This document shows, one piece after another, positions 28,979-43,974 of a stretch of 64,000 bases of DNA. This DNA comes from Cherax quadricarinatus. Taxonomy: Eukaryota; Arthropoda; Malacostraca; Decapoda; Parastacidae. Each line of letters begins with the position of its first letter. Position 1 is the first letter of the stretch. Location: positions 17,832,843 to 17,896,842 of the forward strand of contig NC_091369.1 in NCBI RefSeq assembly GCF_038502225.1. The letters are read 5' to 3'. The notes under the pieces were generated by a model. It searched no databases, was not told the DNA's origin, and worked only from the letters and a program-made list of their open reading frames with translations. A program made the position numbers and the translations under genes.

Positions 28979-30269
28979 CAGTGGTCCCTCAATAATCGAC
29001 CGGCCTGAAAGTCGACCATTTCGGAAATCAACCGGTTTTTTCGACAAAATATTGACTCGGAAATTGACCGAAATTCGTTTATCGACCCGTCTCGACCCGT
29101 CGTCCCAGACGCGTATGCACGAGGTAAGCGGGCCTCGTTTGGGTTTGAGTTTGGGTTCATCTCAGTAAAGTTCTTGCCCCCGAATACCACTCCTCTCCTC
29201 CAACCCATGGACCAGCAGGTCATTGCAAACTTTAAAAAACTGTACACCAAAGCAATGTTTGAAAGGTGCTTCAATGTGACCTCAGACACTCACTTGACCC
29301 TACGAGATTTTTGGAAAGAACATTTCAGTATTTTCCATTGTGTAAGCCTTATAGGTAAGGCTTGGGAGGGAGTGTCTACCAGGACTTTGAACTCTGCTTG
29401 GAGAAAATTGTGGCCAGATTGTGTCGACAAGAGGGATTTGGAAGGGTTTGGGGCTGACCCTGATGAGCCTATGTCAGTTTTGAACTCTATTGTGGCACTG
29501 GATAGTTCCATGGGGTTGGATGTGAGTTTGGAGGATGTGGAAGAGTTGGTGGAGGACCACAACGAAGAGCTAACCACTGAGGAGCTGCAAGAGCTTCAGC
29601 AGGAAGAGCAACAGATCGCAGCTCAGAATCTTGCTGCAGAGGAGGAGGAAGAGAGATAGAAGAAGGTGCCTTCTTCAGAAATTAAGGAGATTTTTACTAT
29701 GTGGGGTAAGATGGAAAGATTTATGGAGAAACATCACCCAGAGAAGGATGTTGCAAGCCATATCGGCAACTTGTACAGTGACAGAGTCTTGGCCCATTTT
29801 AGGGAAGTTTTAAAGAGACGCCAGAAACAGAGCTCTCTGCACAGTTATTTTGCGAGACAGGACTCCAGTGACTCTCAAGCTGGTCCTAGTGGCATTAAGA
29901 AACAGAGAAAAGAAGCAACCCCAGAAAAGCAAATGGTACCTGAGGTGTTGCTGGAAGGGGATTCCCCTTCCAAACTATAAACAATCCACTCTCTCCTCCT
30001 CCTCCAGTCTCCCATACACTAAGAAGAATCTCCAATAAAGGTAAGTGTTATGCTGTTAATGTTTCATTCATCATTTCCCATTGTATTGTTTATGTACTAC
30101 ATGAATATTTCATGTAAAAAATTTTTTTGTTTTAATACTTCTGGGTGTCAGGAACGGATTAATTGAATTTACATTATTTCTTATGAGGAAAATTGATTCG
30201 TAAATCGACCATTTCGATAATCGACCGGCTTCCAGGAACGGATTACCGTCGATAATCGAGGGACCACTG
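28979..30269 (+). mobile_element. Tigger/pogo-type DNA transposon, internally deleted
   Basis: Terminal inverted repeats begin CAGTGGTCCCTCAATAATCG and end CGATAATCGAGGGACCACTG, with TA on both sides (TA target duplication). The only coding part is the transposase C-terminus: the N-terminal DNA-binding (CENP-B type) part and most of the DDE domain are missing, deleted up to about 29168. Total length is 1291 bp. Confidence 0.9.
29169..29980 (+). pseudogene. Tigger transposase C-terminal fragment
   Basis: Reads LPPNTTPLLQPMDQQVIANF, KKLYTKAMFERCF, FSIFHCVSLIGKAWEGV, LNSAWRKLWPDC and an acidic tail of EEEEER. It then has a TAG stop at 29657-29659 and continues in the same frame KKVPSSEIKEIF to a TAA at 29978. 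LPPNTTPLLQPMDQ is the conserved end of the DDE_1 catalytic domain of tigger-derived proteins. Homologues read straight through the stop position, so the stop is a lesion. No start codon belongs to it. Confidence 0.85.

Positions 30270-30866
<597 letters not shown>

Positions 30867-30957
<91 letters not shown>
30867..30957. repeat. (TA)n array
   Basis: TA array between two minus-strand RTE-family elements. Confidence 0.95.
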
Positions 30958-34185
<3,228 letters not shown>

Positions 34186-34271
34186 AAAAAGTCAAACATA
34201 AACGGGCATACTTGCACCTACATCTTAGCTAAACAATATAAACGAATCATTTCCTCGCCTCTTTCCTACAG

Positions 34272-34459
34272 AAGTACGCGCTGTCGCTTTTGGTGCCCCT
34301 TTACATCACACTGGAACTCGACAATGAGGAGAGCATGCTAAAGATGCAAAAGGAACATGCTCAGTTGACAAACTGGATCTGCAGACTGGGCCACTCTGAC
34401 TGTGTGCACCTTGCCACCAGCCTCTACAGACAGTGGATGAAAACACCCAACTTGATTGA
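34272..34459 (+). CDS. Aminopeptidase N-like exon 3 of window
   Basis: A 188-nt exon in phase 0 after CCTACAG, reading [20 protein letters not shown], then [20 protein letters not shown], then [19 protein letters not shown]. This is the M1 C-terminal domain pattern in which KKQVTPLY is followed by ACxxGHxDCxxxAxxLFxxWM. The two conserved cysteines (in [10 protein letters not shown]) are present. The donor is GA followed by GTGAGA, leaving phase 2. Reading past it gives an immediate TGA, so the splice is required. It continues the protein of exon 2 without gap. Confidence 0.9.
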
Positions 34460-35004
34460 GTGAGACTTTTTTTTATTTAGGTATCGCCGTCTGTGGAGAA
34501 CCCATTATTGTTATGAGTATATGGTAAGAGAGTATCGAGAAGGCATCGGAAGATTTTGGTTAAATGGCGAAAGCCTCCAATGAGAGGGTCTTCATGCAAC
34601 TAATTCGCAGGTCGTGAGAAATGTTCCCATTTATCTTGCCAAAAAAAATCACCATTCCTTACGCCTAATGTGGATGAAGACTTTTTTCTTCCTCGTCTTT
34701 GTTTTCCCAATTTGGGTTTAAAATGTTTTTGTTTCTTTTTATTTCTCTCATCCTGTTAAAGTTGTGATACGTTGGGTTGTTTGTGCTTCGTATGGATCTT
34801 ATTTGCCAATTTAATAATTAATTTAGAGGAATATCTTGAGCAATAATAGACTGAACTACACCAAACTAATAACTTATTTTATCAGTTAAACATGATTCTC
34901 AAGAAAATCCAAAGGATGTATACCGTTTTGAAATAATGAAAAACTAATAATACTGTATCAATAATGCCTTAAGATAATAACTTACAATTTGCCAGGGATA
35001 TCTT
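34460..35004 (+). other. Unique intron sequence
   Basis: AT-rich intron 3 start. No gene or recognised repeat apart from poly-T stretches. Confidence 0.6.
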
Positions 35005-38000
35005 GCTACTCCTACTTACACTTTGGTCACACTTCACAGACACGCACATGCATATATATATATACATACATCTAGGTTTTTCTCCTTTTTCTAAATAGCT
35101 CTTGTTCTTTTTTATTTCTTCTATTGTCCATGGGGAAGTGGAAAAGAATCTTTCCTCCGTAAGCCATGCGTGTCGTATGAGGCGACTAAAATGCCGGGAG
35201 CAATGGGCTAGTAACCCCTTCTCCTGTATACAATTACTAAAAAAGAGAAGAAGAAAAACTTTATAAAACTGGGTTGCTTAAATGTGCGTGGATGTAGTGC
35301 GGATGACAAGAAACAGATGATTGCTGATGTTATGAATGAAAAGAAGTTGGATGTCCTGGCCCTAAGCGAAACAAAGCTGAAGGGGGTAGGAGAGTTTCAG
35401 TGGGGGGAAATAAATGGGATTAAATCTGGAGTATCTGAGAGAGTTAGAGCAAAGGAAGGGGTAGCAGTAATGTTAAATGATCAGTTATGGAAGGAGAAAA
35501 GAGAATATGAATGTGTAAATTCAAGAATTATGTGGATTAAAGTAAAGGTTGGATGCGAGAAGTGGGTCATAATAAGCGTGTATGCACCTGGAGAAGAGAG
35601 GAATGCAGAGGAGAGAGAGAGATTTTGGGAGATGTTAAGTGAATGTATAGGAGCCTTTGAACCAAGTGAGAGAGTAATTGTGGTAGGGGACTTGAATGCT
35701 AAAGTAGGAGAAACTTTTAGAGAGGGTGTGGTAGGTAAGTTTGGGGTGCCAGGTGTAAATGATAATGGGAGCCCTTTGATTGAACTTTGTATAGAAAGGG
35801 GTTTAGTTATAGGTAATACATATTTTAAGAAAAAGAGGATAAATAAGTATACACGATATGATGTAGGGCGAAATGACAGTAGTTTGTTGGATTATGTATT
35901 GGTAGATAAAAGACTGTTGAGTAGACTTCAGGATGTACATGTTTATAGAGGGGCCACAGATATATCAGATCACTTTCTAGTTGTAGCTACACTGAGAGTA
36001 AAAGGTAGATGGGATACAAGGAGAATAGAAGCATCAGGGAAGAGAGAGGTGAAGGTTTATAAACTAAAAGAGGAGGCAGTTAGGGTAAGATATAAACAGC
36101 TATTGGAGGATAGATGGGCTAATGAGAGCATAGGCAATGGGGTCGAAGAGGTATGGGGTAGGTTTAAAAATGTAGTGTTAGAGTGTTCAGCAGAAGTTTG
36201 TGGTTACAGGAAAGTGGGTGCAGGAGGGAAGAGGAGCGATTGGTGGAATAATGATGTAAAGAGAGTAGTAAGGGAGAAAAAGTTAGCATATGAGAAGTTT
36301 TTACAAAGTAGAAGTGATGCAAGGAGGGAAGAGTATATGGAGAAAAAGAGAGAAGTTAAGAGAGTGGTGAAGCAATGTAAAAAGAGAGCAAATGAGAGAG
36401 TGGGTGAGATGTTATCAACAAATTTTGTTGAAAATAAGAAAAAGTTTTGGAGTGAGATTAACAAGTTAAGAAAGCCTAGAGAACAAATGGATTTGTCAGT
36501 TAAAAATAGGAGAGGAGAGTTATTAAATGGAGAGTTAGAGGTATTGGGAAGATGGAAGGAATATTTTGAGGAATTGTTAAATGTTGATGAAGATAGGGAA
36601 GCTGTGATTTCGTGTATAGGGCAAGGAGGAATAACATCTTGTAGGAGTGAGGAAGAGCCAGTTGTGAGTGTGGGGGAAGTTCGTGAGGCAGTAGGTAAAA
36701 TGAAAGGGGGTAAGGCAGCCGGGATTGATGGGATAAAGATAGAAATGTTAAAAGCAGGTGGGGATATAGTTTTGGAGTGGTTGGTGCAATTATTTAATAA
36801 ATGTATGGAAGAGGGTAAGGTACCTAGGGATTGGCAGAGAGCATGCATAGTTCCTTTGTATAAAGGCAAAGGGGATAAAAGAGAGTGCAAAAATTATAGG
36901 GGGATAAGTCTGTTGAGTGTACCTGGTAAAGTGTATGGTAGAGTTATAATTGAAAGAATTAAGAGTAAGACGGAGAATAGGATAGCAGATGAACAAGGAG
37001 GCTTTAGGAAAGGTAGGGGGTGTGTGGACCAGGTGTTTACAGTGAAACATATAAGTGAACAGTATTTAGATAAGGCTAAAGAGGTCTTTGTGGCATTTAT
37101 GGATTTGGAAAAGGCGTATGACAGGGTGGATAGGGGGGCAATGTGGCAGATGTTGCAAGTGTATGGTGTAGGAGGTAGGTTACTGAAAGCAGTGAAGAGT
37201 TTTTACGAGGATAGTGAGGCTCAAGTTAGAGTATGTAGGAAAGAGGGAAATTTTTTCCCAGTAAAAGTAGGCCTTAGACAAGGATGTGTGATGTCACCGT
37301 GGTTGTTTAATATATTTATAGATGGGGTTGTAAGAGAAGTAAATGCGAGGGTCTTGGCAAGAGGCGTGGAGTTAAAAGATAAAGAATCACACACAAAGTG
37401 GGAGTTGTCACAGCTGCTCTTTGCTGATGACACTGTGCTCTTGGGAGATTCTGAAGAGAAGTTGCAGAGATTGGTGGATGAATTTGGTAGGGTGTGCAAA
37501 AGAAGAAAATTAAAGGTGAATACAGGAAAGAGTAAGGTTATGAGGATAACAAAAAGATTAGGTGATGAAAGATTGAATATCAGATTGGAGGGAGAGAGTA
37601 TGGAGGAGGTGAACGTATTCAGATATTTGGGAGTGGACGTGTCAGCGGATGGGTCTATGAAAGATGAGGTGAATCATAGAATTGATGAGGGAAAAAGAGT
37701 GAGTGGTGCACTTAGGAGTCTGTGGAGACAAAGAACTTTGTCCTTGGAGGCAAAGAGGGGAATGTATGAGAGTATAGTTTTACCAACGCTCTTATATGGG
37801 TGTGAAGCGTGGGTGATGAATGTTGCAGCGAGGAGAAGGCTGGAGGCAGTGGAGATGTCATGTCTGAGGGCAATGTGTGGTGTGAATATAATGCAGAGAA
37901 TTCGTAGTTTGGAAGTTAGGAGGAGGTGCGGGATTACCAAAACTGTTGTCCAGAGGGCTGAGGAAGGGTTGTTGAGGTGGTTCGGACATGTAGAGAGAAT

Positions 38001-38443
38001 GGAGCAAAACAGAATGACTTCAAGAGTGTATCAGTCTGTAGTGGAAGGAAGGCGGGGTAGGGGTCGGCCTAGGAAGGGTTGGAGGGAGGGGGTAAAGGAG
38101 GTTTTGTGTGCGAGGGGCTTGGACTTCCAGCAGGCATGCGTGAGCGTGTTTGACAGGAGTGAATGGAGACAAATGGTTTTTAATACTTGACGTGCTGTTA
38201 GAGTGTGAGCAAAGTAACATTTATGAAGGGATTCAGGGAAACCGGCAGGCCGGACTTGAGTCCTGGAGATGGGAAGTACAGTGCCTGCACTCTGAAGGAG
38301 GGGTGTTAATGTTGCAGTTTAAAAACTGTAGTGTAAAGCACCCTTCTGGCAAGACAGTGATGGAGTGAATGATGGTGAAAGTTTTTCTTTTTCGGGCCAC
38401 CCTGCCTTGGTGGGAATCGGCCGGTGTGATAATAAAAATAAAA

Positions 38444-38445
<2 letters not shown>
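35005..38445 (+). mobile_element. Full-length RTE-like non-LTR retrotransposon
   Basis: A plus-strand element of about 3.4 kb. The 5' UTR is recognisable from about 35005 because the short derivative at 30425-30866 carries the same sequence. One long ORF follows, then a 3' UTR of about 250 nt with the CCGGCAGGCCGGACTTGAG segment and the GGGCCACCCTGCCTTGG terminus, then AATAAAAATAAAAAAA and a TA array. No target-site duplication is obvious. It lies in intron 3 in sense orientation with the aminopeptidase gene. Confidence 0.85.
35284..38190 (+). CDS. RTE-like ORF: AP endonuclease plus reverse transcriptase, uninterrupted
   Basis: 968 codons without a stop. The product nicks target DNA and copies its own RNA there (target-primed reverse transcription). 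Endonuclease: LSETK with Glu29, VYAPGEE, VVGDLNAKVG (Asp136), [20 protein letters not shown] and SDH (Asp229, His230). RT: KAAGIDGI, NYRGISLLS, DEQGGFRKGRGCVDQV, FMDLEKAYDRVDRG, GLRQGCVMSPWLFNIFIDG and FADD at 713-716. Thumb and tail: YGCEAW, RWFGHVERM, GRRGRGRPRKGW. All catalytic residues I can check are present. The frame is open upstream to about 35215 (LGCLNVRGC) but has no ATG there; 35284 itself is GTG, and the first in-frame ATG comes after the NVRG motif. The true start is therefore uncertain. Confidence 0.92.
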   Translation: MRGCSADDKKQMIADVMNEKKLDVLALSETKLKGVGEFQWGEINGIKSGVSERVRAKEGVAVMLNDQLWKEKREYECVNSRIMWIKVKVGCEKWVIISVYAPGEERNAEERERFWEMLSECIGAFEPSERVIVVGDLNAKVGETFREGVVGKFGVPGVNDNGSPLIELCIERGLVIGNTYFKKKRINKYTRYDVGRNDSSLLDYVLVDKRLLSRLQDVHVYRGATDISDHFLVVATLRVKGRWDTRRIEASGKREVKVYKLKEEAVRVRYKQLLEDRWANESIGNGVEEVWGRFKNVVLECSAEVCGYRKVGAGGKRSDWWNNDVKRVVREKKLAYEKFLQSRSDARREEYMEKKREVKRVVKQCKKRANERVGEMLSTNFVENKKKFWSEINKLRKPREQMDLSVKNRRGELLNGELEVLGRWKEYFEELLNVDEDREAVISCIGQGGITSCRSEEEPVVSVGEVREAVGKMKGGKAAGIDGIKIEMLKAGGDIVLEWLVQLFNKCMEEGKVPRDWQRACIVPLYKGKGDKRECKNYRGISLLSVPGKVYGRVIIERIKSKTENRIADEQGGFRKGRGCVDQVFTVKHISEQYLDKAKEVFVAFMDLEKAYDRVDRGAMWQMLQVYGVGGRLLKAVKSFYEDSEAQVRVCRKEGNFFPVKVGLRQGCVMSPWLFNIFIDGVVREVNARVLARGVELKDKESHTKWELSQLLFADDTVLLGDSEEKLQRLVDEFGRVCKRRKLKVNTGKSKVMRITKRLGDERLNIRLEGESMEEVNVFRYLGVDVSADGSMKDEVNHRIDEGKRVSGALRSLWRQRTLSLEAKRGMYESIVLPTLLYGCEAWVMNVAARRRLEAVEMSCLRAMCGVNIMQRIRSLEVRRRCGITKTVVQRAEEGLLRWFGHVERMEQNRMTSRVYQSVVEGRRGRGRPRKGWREGVKEVLCARGLDFQQACVSVFDRSEWRQMVFNT

Positions 38446-38790
<345 letters not shown>

Positions 38791-38798
38791 GGTCCACT

Positions 38799-39318
38799 GC
38801 AGGACTCGAACCTGCAAACTCTGCATCAGAGTTCACAGTATTTTATCCACAACGATAGACTCCAGATAAGTGTGGGCACCTAGCCGGAGATAGACGATGT
38901 TTCCCCAAACCCTGAACTACCAGGTTTGTTTTCAGTTGTCTCATGAAATCCTGCCACATGCAACGAACAACGAAAGAGATTTGAAATGCTTAACAAATCA
39001 CAATCAGGCGTTGTGGTTAAAGTACCGTGTGCTCTGTTGCAGAGTTCACAGGTTCGAGTCCTGCGTGGATATAGAGACAATGTTTGTAAATAATCTCGTT
39101 TGTCTGAGAATTGTTAAGCATTTCAAATGTCTTTCGTTGATCACTGCATGTGACAGGATTTGATGAAATAATTCTGTAAACAATCCTGGTGCTCCGTTGT
39201 ATGGGAAAAACACAGTCTAGTTACGACTAGGCGCCCATACTTATCTGGAGTCTGACTTTGTGGATAAAATACTGTGTACTATCTTACAGAATTTGCAGGT
39301 ACGAGTCCTGCTATTGAT
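38799..39318. repeat. Inverted pair of tRNA-like SINEs
   Basis: Left arm 38799-38993 and right arm 39113-39318 are imperfect inverted copies: CAGGACTCGAACCTGCAAA with GACTCCAGATAAGTGTGGGC on the left, and TACTTATCTGGAGTC with TTTGCAGGTACGAGTCCTGC on the right. A third B-box, CAGGTTCGAGTCCTGC, lies in the loop at about 39050. The B-boxes suggest tRNA-derived heads. Confidence 0.65.
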
Positions 39319-39837
39319 TTTTTTAACTAAGATTTTTTGCTTTTAAATCTTGGAAAAATCTTTTAAAGCTTTTTTGTTTTTTGAGGAACAGACATAGTCG
39401 TGCATAGTTACAAAAAAATGCAGAATTTACAGCTTCTTGCCTGCAGAGCGAGATTCACTGGTAAGCTTCCAAATTGGTTTAACGTATTTTGTGATCTTAT
39501 TAATAAGTGGTAAGACATCTTATATCCGTGTGTCAGTCGACTATTGTAGTTAGCAAACTAGGGATACGGAGTCAACATTACCAAAGAAAACAACGTAATT
39601 GTCTTGACGGTAACGAATGCTTGGGTTGGAATATTTAAGAATAATAAATAGCCTACAAAACACTATGTTTCACTTAATAATATTCTAGAGAACATAGATC
39701 TGTCAGTTCCTAAGGAAATGATAGTTACAGTTATTCAGTTGGAAATAATAGCTAGGAATTAGGCATTTCCTACTGCTATGTAATTCTTAGTTATTATTTC
39801 TAATCGAATAACTGCAACTGAAATTTCCTTCTAATAT
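39319..39837. other. Unique AT-rich intron
   Basis: No gene or recognised repeat. Confidence 0.55.
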
Positions 39838-40755
39838 CTGTATACTTGGAGAGGGTTACGGGGATCAATGCCCCCCGCGGACCGGTCTGTGATCTGGCCT
39901 CTCGGTGCATCAGGGCCTGATCAACCAGGCCGTTACTGCTGGTCGAACGTAGACTGACACACGATCCACATCCCGGCTTGTCAGGTACTGACTTTAGATG
40001 CCTGTCCAGGGCCTTCTTAAAGACAGACAGGGGTCTATTGGTAATCCCCCGTATGTATACTGAGTTGCAGTTGAACAGTCTTTGGCCCTTGACACTTATT
40101 GCGTTGACTCTTAGCGTGCTCGTATCGCCCCTGCTTTTCATTGGGAGGATGTTGCACCGTTTGCCGAGTCTTTTGCTTTCGTAAGGAGTGATTCTCGTGT
40201 GCAAATTTGGAACTAATTCCTCTAGGATTTTCCAAATGTAGATTTTCATGTATCTTTGTCACCTGCGTTCCAAGGAGTACAAACCAAGAAACTTCAACCG
40301 TTCCCAGTAATTAAGGTGTTTTATCGCACCTATGTGTGCCGTGAAGGTTCTCTGTACATTTTCCAGGTCAGCAATTTCACCTGCCTTGAAAGGCGCTGTT
40401 AGTGTGCAGCAATATTCCAGCCTAGATATAACAAGCGATCTGTATAGAGTCATCATGGGCTTGGCATTCCTAGCTTACAAGGTCCTCATTATCCATCCTA
40501 TCATTTTTATAGCAGATGCGGTAGATACATTATTGTGGTCTTTGAAAGTGAGACCCTCTGACATTATCACTCCCACGTCCTTCACATTAGTTTTTCGCTC
40601 TATTGTGAGATTGGAATATGTTTTATACTCCGATATAGTTTTAATTTCCTAAAGTTCTCCATATCACAGCAATTGAAATTTCTGTTCATTGAATTTCATA
40701 TCGTTTTCTGCGGCCCATTTAAAGATCTGGTGGATGTCCGCCTGGACAGATCCAT
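39838..40755 (-). pseudogene. LINE-B copy, diverged
   Basis: Minus-strand LINE-B 3' part. Frames 40259-40456 (YRSLVISRLEYCCTLTAPFK, AGEIADLENVQRTFTA), 39800-40249 (IYIWKILEELVPNLHTRITP, GQRLFNCNSVYIRGITNRPL) and the region up to 40755 (WAAEN-like). It is about as diverged from the other LINE-B copies as the 46.9-kb fragment. The 3' terminal CCAGGTAAAC motif is eroded. Confidence 0.75.
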
Positions 40756-41225
40756 GTTCTCTGGTATATTATTAAATAAACCAGAGTTTAGGGGGATAAA
40801 CTGTTCTTGAAAAATTCTAAGCCAAACACTTGATATAATCACAACAGTTACCCTCTTTCCTTCGCTATTGTTCAAACATTGTTGGACTTTACTTAACCCA
40901 GGTGCTCTTTTTTTACAGAAATAATTGGATGTTGATGGAAATCGTTCTACTTACTTTGTTAACAGAATGTTACAGAATAAAATTAGGTAGGATCAGTTAA
41001 TGTTATTAAAAGTTTAGATGAGGTCTTAATTTGTCCAAATTGCCATATTTATGTGCAGGCTGTAAGTATTGCTAAAATTAGAATAAAGCATGTATTTTAT
41101 TAATGAAATTTTTTTGACTTCAAATGCAGCGTTTTTAATAAGAGTTAACAGGAGGTTTGCCTCAGAATTTGTTTTGGACTTCGAACACTTTAATAGAAAT
41201 CATAATTGAGTTTTAGTTTCTTTTA
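40756..41225. other. Unique intron sequence
   Basis: AT-rich, no gene or recognised repeat. Confidence 0.55.
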
Positions 41226-41668
41226 TATAAACCAGCTATTAATAATGGTCATCACATACATATAGAAACTTATGAGCTATACAAACCAGCTATTAATAAT
41301 GGTCATCACATATATATAGAAACTTATCAACTATATAAACCAGCTATTAATAATGGTCATCACACATATATATAGAAACTTATCAACTATATAAACCAGC
41401 TATTAATAATGGTCATCACACATATATATAGAAACTTACCAACTATATAAACCAGCTATTAATAATGGTCATCACATATATATAGAAACTTATCAACTAT
41501 ATAAACCAGCTATTAATAATGGTCATCACACATATATATAGAAACTTATCAACTATATAAACCAGCTATTAATAATGGTCATCACACATATATATAGAAA
41601 CTTATCAACTATATAAACCAGCTATTAATAATGGTCATCACATACATATAGAAACTTATCAACTATAA
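41226..41668. repeat. 56-bp minisatellite, about 8 units
   Basis: Eight units built from AAACCAGCTATTAATAATGG, TCATCACACATATATATAG and AAACTTATCAACTATAT, period about 54-56 bp. Length varies in the short TA/CA run inside the unit. Units are nearly identical, suggesting recent expansion. Confidence 0.9.
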
Positions 41669-42700
41669 GTGAGATTTCCTTAAATCCTTCCCGCTTGGCT
41701 TAGAATGTTTGTCTCAAGGCTTCAGCTGTTCTTGTGGTCTAAGTGAAAGTGTTCGTTGCTGAGCGTACATATATCACGGATTCGGCTGCAGTCAGCCTTC
41801 GGACTATCTCTACTTCTTGAGTCCTTTGAGTAACGTAACTAATCACTTTTTCACACATAATCTTACTATTTTAAGCAACATCACAGTGCGTGTCTGTCAA
41901 GCTGCGACCCCATAAAGGATACTGTTGCAAGATAACTTCATGGTGTCCCAGTTAGGTTAGTTATGTAAGGTTCGTCAGGAAACAGGACAAATGTTTCCTG
42001 ACGCGGGTCTTAGTCAGATGATGACCCGCCTTTTTGGAGCTTTTGGTCATCTGACCGAGGCCTTCCGCTGGCTTACTGGTCCACCCCTTTAAAAATTATG
42101 GTCATTTATAACCATTGTCTGTCTTTGGTGTCCCAGTCTCTGGTGCAAGTCACTCACTGGGCACCAACCTGCTTCTATGAGTTTAGGGTTAAATTTGTAT
42201 CTTGTTTCCATATATTTTAAAGAAATACCTACGTTATTTAATAAAAAAAATATTTATTAATTAAATTTACATACTCTTAATAGTTTTAAACACAAGAACT
42301 TCTGCTGTTTATTGTACATTAAAGATGAAAAGAAAGTATTTATAACTTAGCAACTTTTTTTGTATTCCTAACAAGTTGCAGCTGTCCTCTCGTCTTTTTT
42401 TCCTGGGGTTTTGAATTACTTTTAATTATGAAATAGTTTGTCACTAATCTGAGACTGTGACTATCAGTATTTTATTCACTAATAGCAACTTAAAGACTCA
42501 GTCTTAGATGATAGACGTGAATAGCCATATATAGCTTAGTTAATCTCATGTAAATTATTACTAGGATATATATTGTTGTGCATAATATTCTGTACACCAA
42601 CACCCACATTATAACCAGCGGTTGTTACTGTTGTTATACATCTTAAAAGAGTTAGATTGGCTTAGGTGAAGTCTGTAAAAGGTTCAGCCTCCTGTTTACC
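41669..42700. other. Intron with small hairpins, possible repeat at 41970-42090
   Basis: Mostly AT-rich and unassigned. At 41973-42003 CGTCAGGAAACA pairs with TGTTTCCTGACG. It is followed by GCGGGTC and GACCCGC (42003-42029) and by GGTCATCTGACC. The run of three stems suggests a structured repeat. I cannot name it. Confidence 0.35.
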
Positions 42701-42770
42701 TGGAGTTTACCTGGAGAGAGTTTCGGGGGTCAACGCCCCCGCGGCCCGGTCTGTGACCAGGCCTGCTCTG
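42701..42770 (-). mobile_element. LINE-B terminal stub
   Basis: Only the last ~70 bp of a LINE-B element: TTACCTGGAGTTTACCTGGA, then CGGGGGTCAACGCCCCCGCG and CCCGGTCTGTGACCAGGCCT. An extreme 5' truncation, 68 bp before exon 4. Confidence 0.85.
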
Positions 42771-42838
42771 TAATGTAATATTTTTCTTAAAAAAATAGCT
42801 TTAGGATTTTGTTACAATATTCTTTTTGATATTTGCAG

Positions 42839-43009
42839 AAGTGTGACACATGAGGTGAGGGGGATCGTATATTGCACAGCCATTGCCAACGGCGGAAAGA
42901 AGGAGTGGCAGTTTGCCTGGCAACGATATTTCCAGACCAAAGATGACAAACACAAGGACCAGATTATACTGGCACTCAGCTGCAGCAAAGACCCCTGGGT
43001 CAAGGCTGG
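42839..43009 (+). CDS. Aminopeptidase N-like exon 4 of window
   Basis: A 171-nt exon after TATTTGCAG. It completes the split codon (GA plus A) and reads SVTHEVRGIVYCTAIANGGK, then KEWQFAWQRYFQTKDDKHKD, then QIILALSCSKDPWVKAG. These match the classic M1 C-terminal signature LRxxVYCxAIxxGGxxEWxFxWxxY followed by ALxCSKxPW. The donor GCTGG followed by GTAAGT leaves phase 2. It can splice either to the 45-nt exon at 45427 or directly to 46186, as both keep frame. Confidence 0.92.
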
Positions 43010-43452
43010 GTAAGTCTTACTAAAGGAGTTGGTAATGAGTGGAGCTAATACAAAAATGGCTTATTGTAGCAAATCTGATAACTAGAGGAAATATTCAACT
43101 CTCTTTTACCAGCCGATGATGCAATGAAGAGATGGTAATACTCCATCAGTTTAATAATGAGATACAACTTTGGAAAGGTTTTTAATATCACTCATACCAG
43201 TTTTAATGCATATTACATTATATGTTGCAGTGTATGAGTATTTATTCTTTTCTGCACTTGCTTGTATGCATTTATTTCTGTTTTTTTCTCTCTCGGTTTG
43301 GTTTATAAAACAATCCCAGACAACCAGTTGGAAGTCTATTATGCTAAACGAACAATAAGTTCAAAGTAAGTTTAAAAGACTTTAAATGCTGATGTATAAA
43401 AGTTTTTTAATTCCAATGGAATGGGAAACCTCAGTTTGTTTGCTAAGTTAGA

Positions 43453-43623
43453 TTATTATTATTATTATTATAATCAAGGGGAAGCGCTAAACCCGGGGGA
43501 TTATACAGCGCCTGGGGGGGGGGGATGTGGAAGGTATTCAGGCTTAATTCGGGAACTGGAGCACAGATCCAATTTCCTAAATCAAGAGCCCCTCATCAAC
43601 ATCAAGGAACCTTCCTTGAGAGG
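43453..43623 (-). mobile_element. SINE-like element with 13-bp target-site duplications
   Basis: Flanked by exact copies of TTGCTAAGTTAGA at 43440-43452 and 43624-43636. On the minus strand the ~170-bp body has GAGGGGCTCTTGATTTAGGA, a C-rich run and GGGTTTAGCGCTTCCCCTTG, and it ends in a (TAA)n tail. Target duplications plus a simple tail indicate LINE-mediated retrotransposition. I see no convincing A/B boxes. Confidence 0.8.
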
Positions 43624-43974
43624 TTGCTAAGTTAGAGCCTCTGCTGAGGAACCTGGATGTATATAGACCACTGCATCATTCGAGACAAGCAACACACATC
43701 AACACATCCTCTTAGCTCCCATAAAAATCTATAAAGAGTTCCTACATATGGTTTGCAGCAAATTTCTGGGTTAGGTTAGGTTGTCCTCTATCAATCAAAA
43801 AATATAAATAATTATAACATATTACAACGGAAAAAAATATAAATATAAGATACATGCGATAAAAAAATTCTACTGCGCGAACAGTTAAGTTTCTCTGATA
43901 AAGATATCTTCATCAGTCACCCATTATTTCGCTGTATTTTCAGCAGTGAAAGAATGTGTGTGATGCAGAGGATA

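Noticed and set aside
34272..34465. Exon 3 read as a terminal exon ending at TGA (34461-34463)
   Set aside because: A GTGAGA donor overlaps the stop, and splicing to 42839 restores the strongly conserved VYCTAIANGG block, so the stop is intronic.
35284..38190. The 968-codon frame as a host gene
   Set aside because: Endonuclease plus reverse transcriptase motifs, multiple copies in this window and a retroelement 3' tail show that it is a transposon ORF.
43765..43785. GGGTTAGGTTAGG, possible arthropod telomere repeat
   Set aside because: Only two partial TTAGG units in unique intron sequence.
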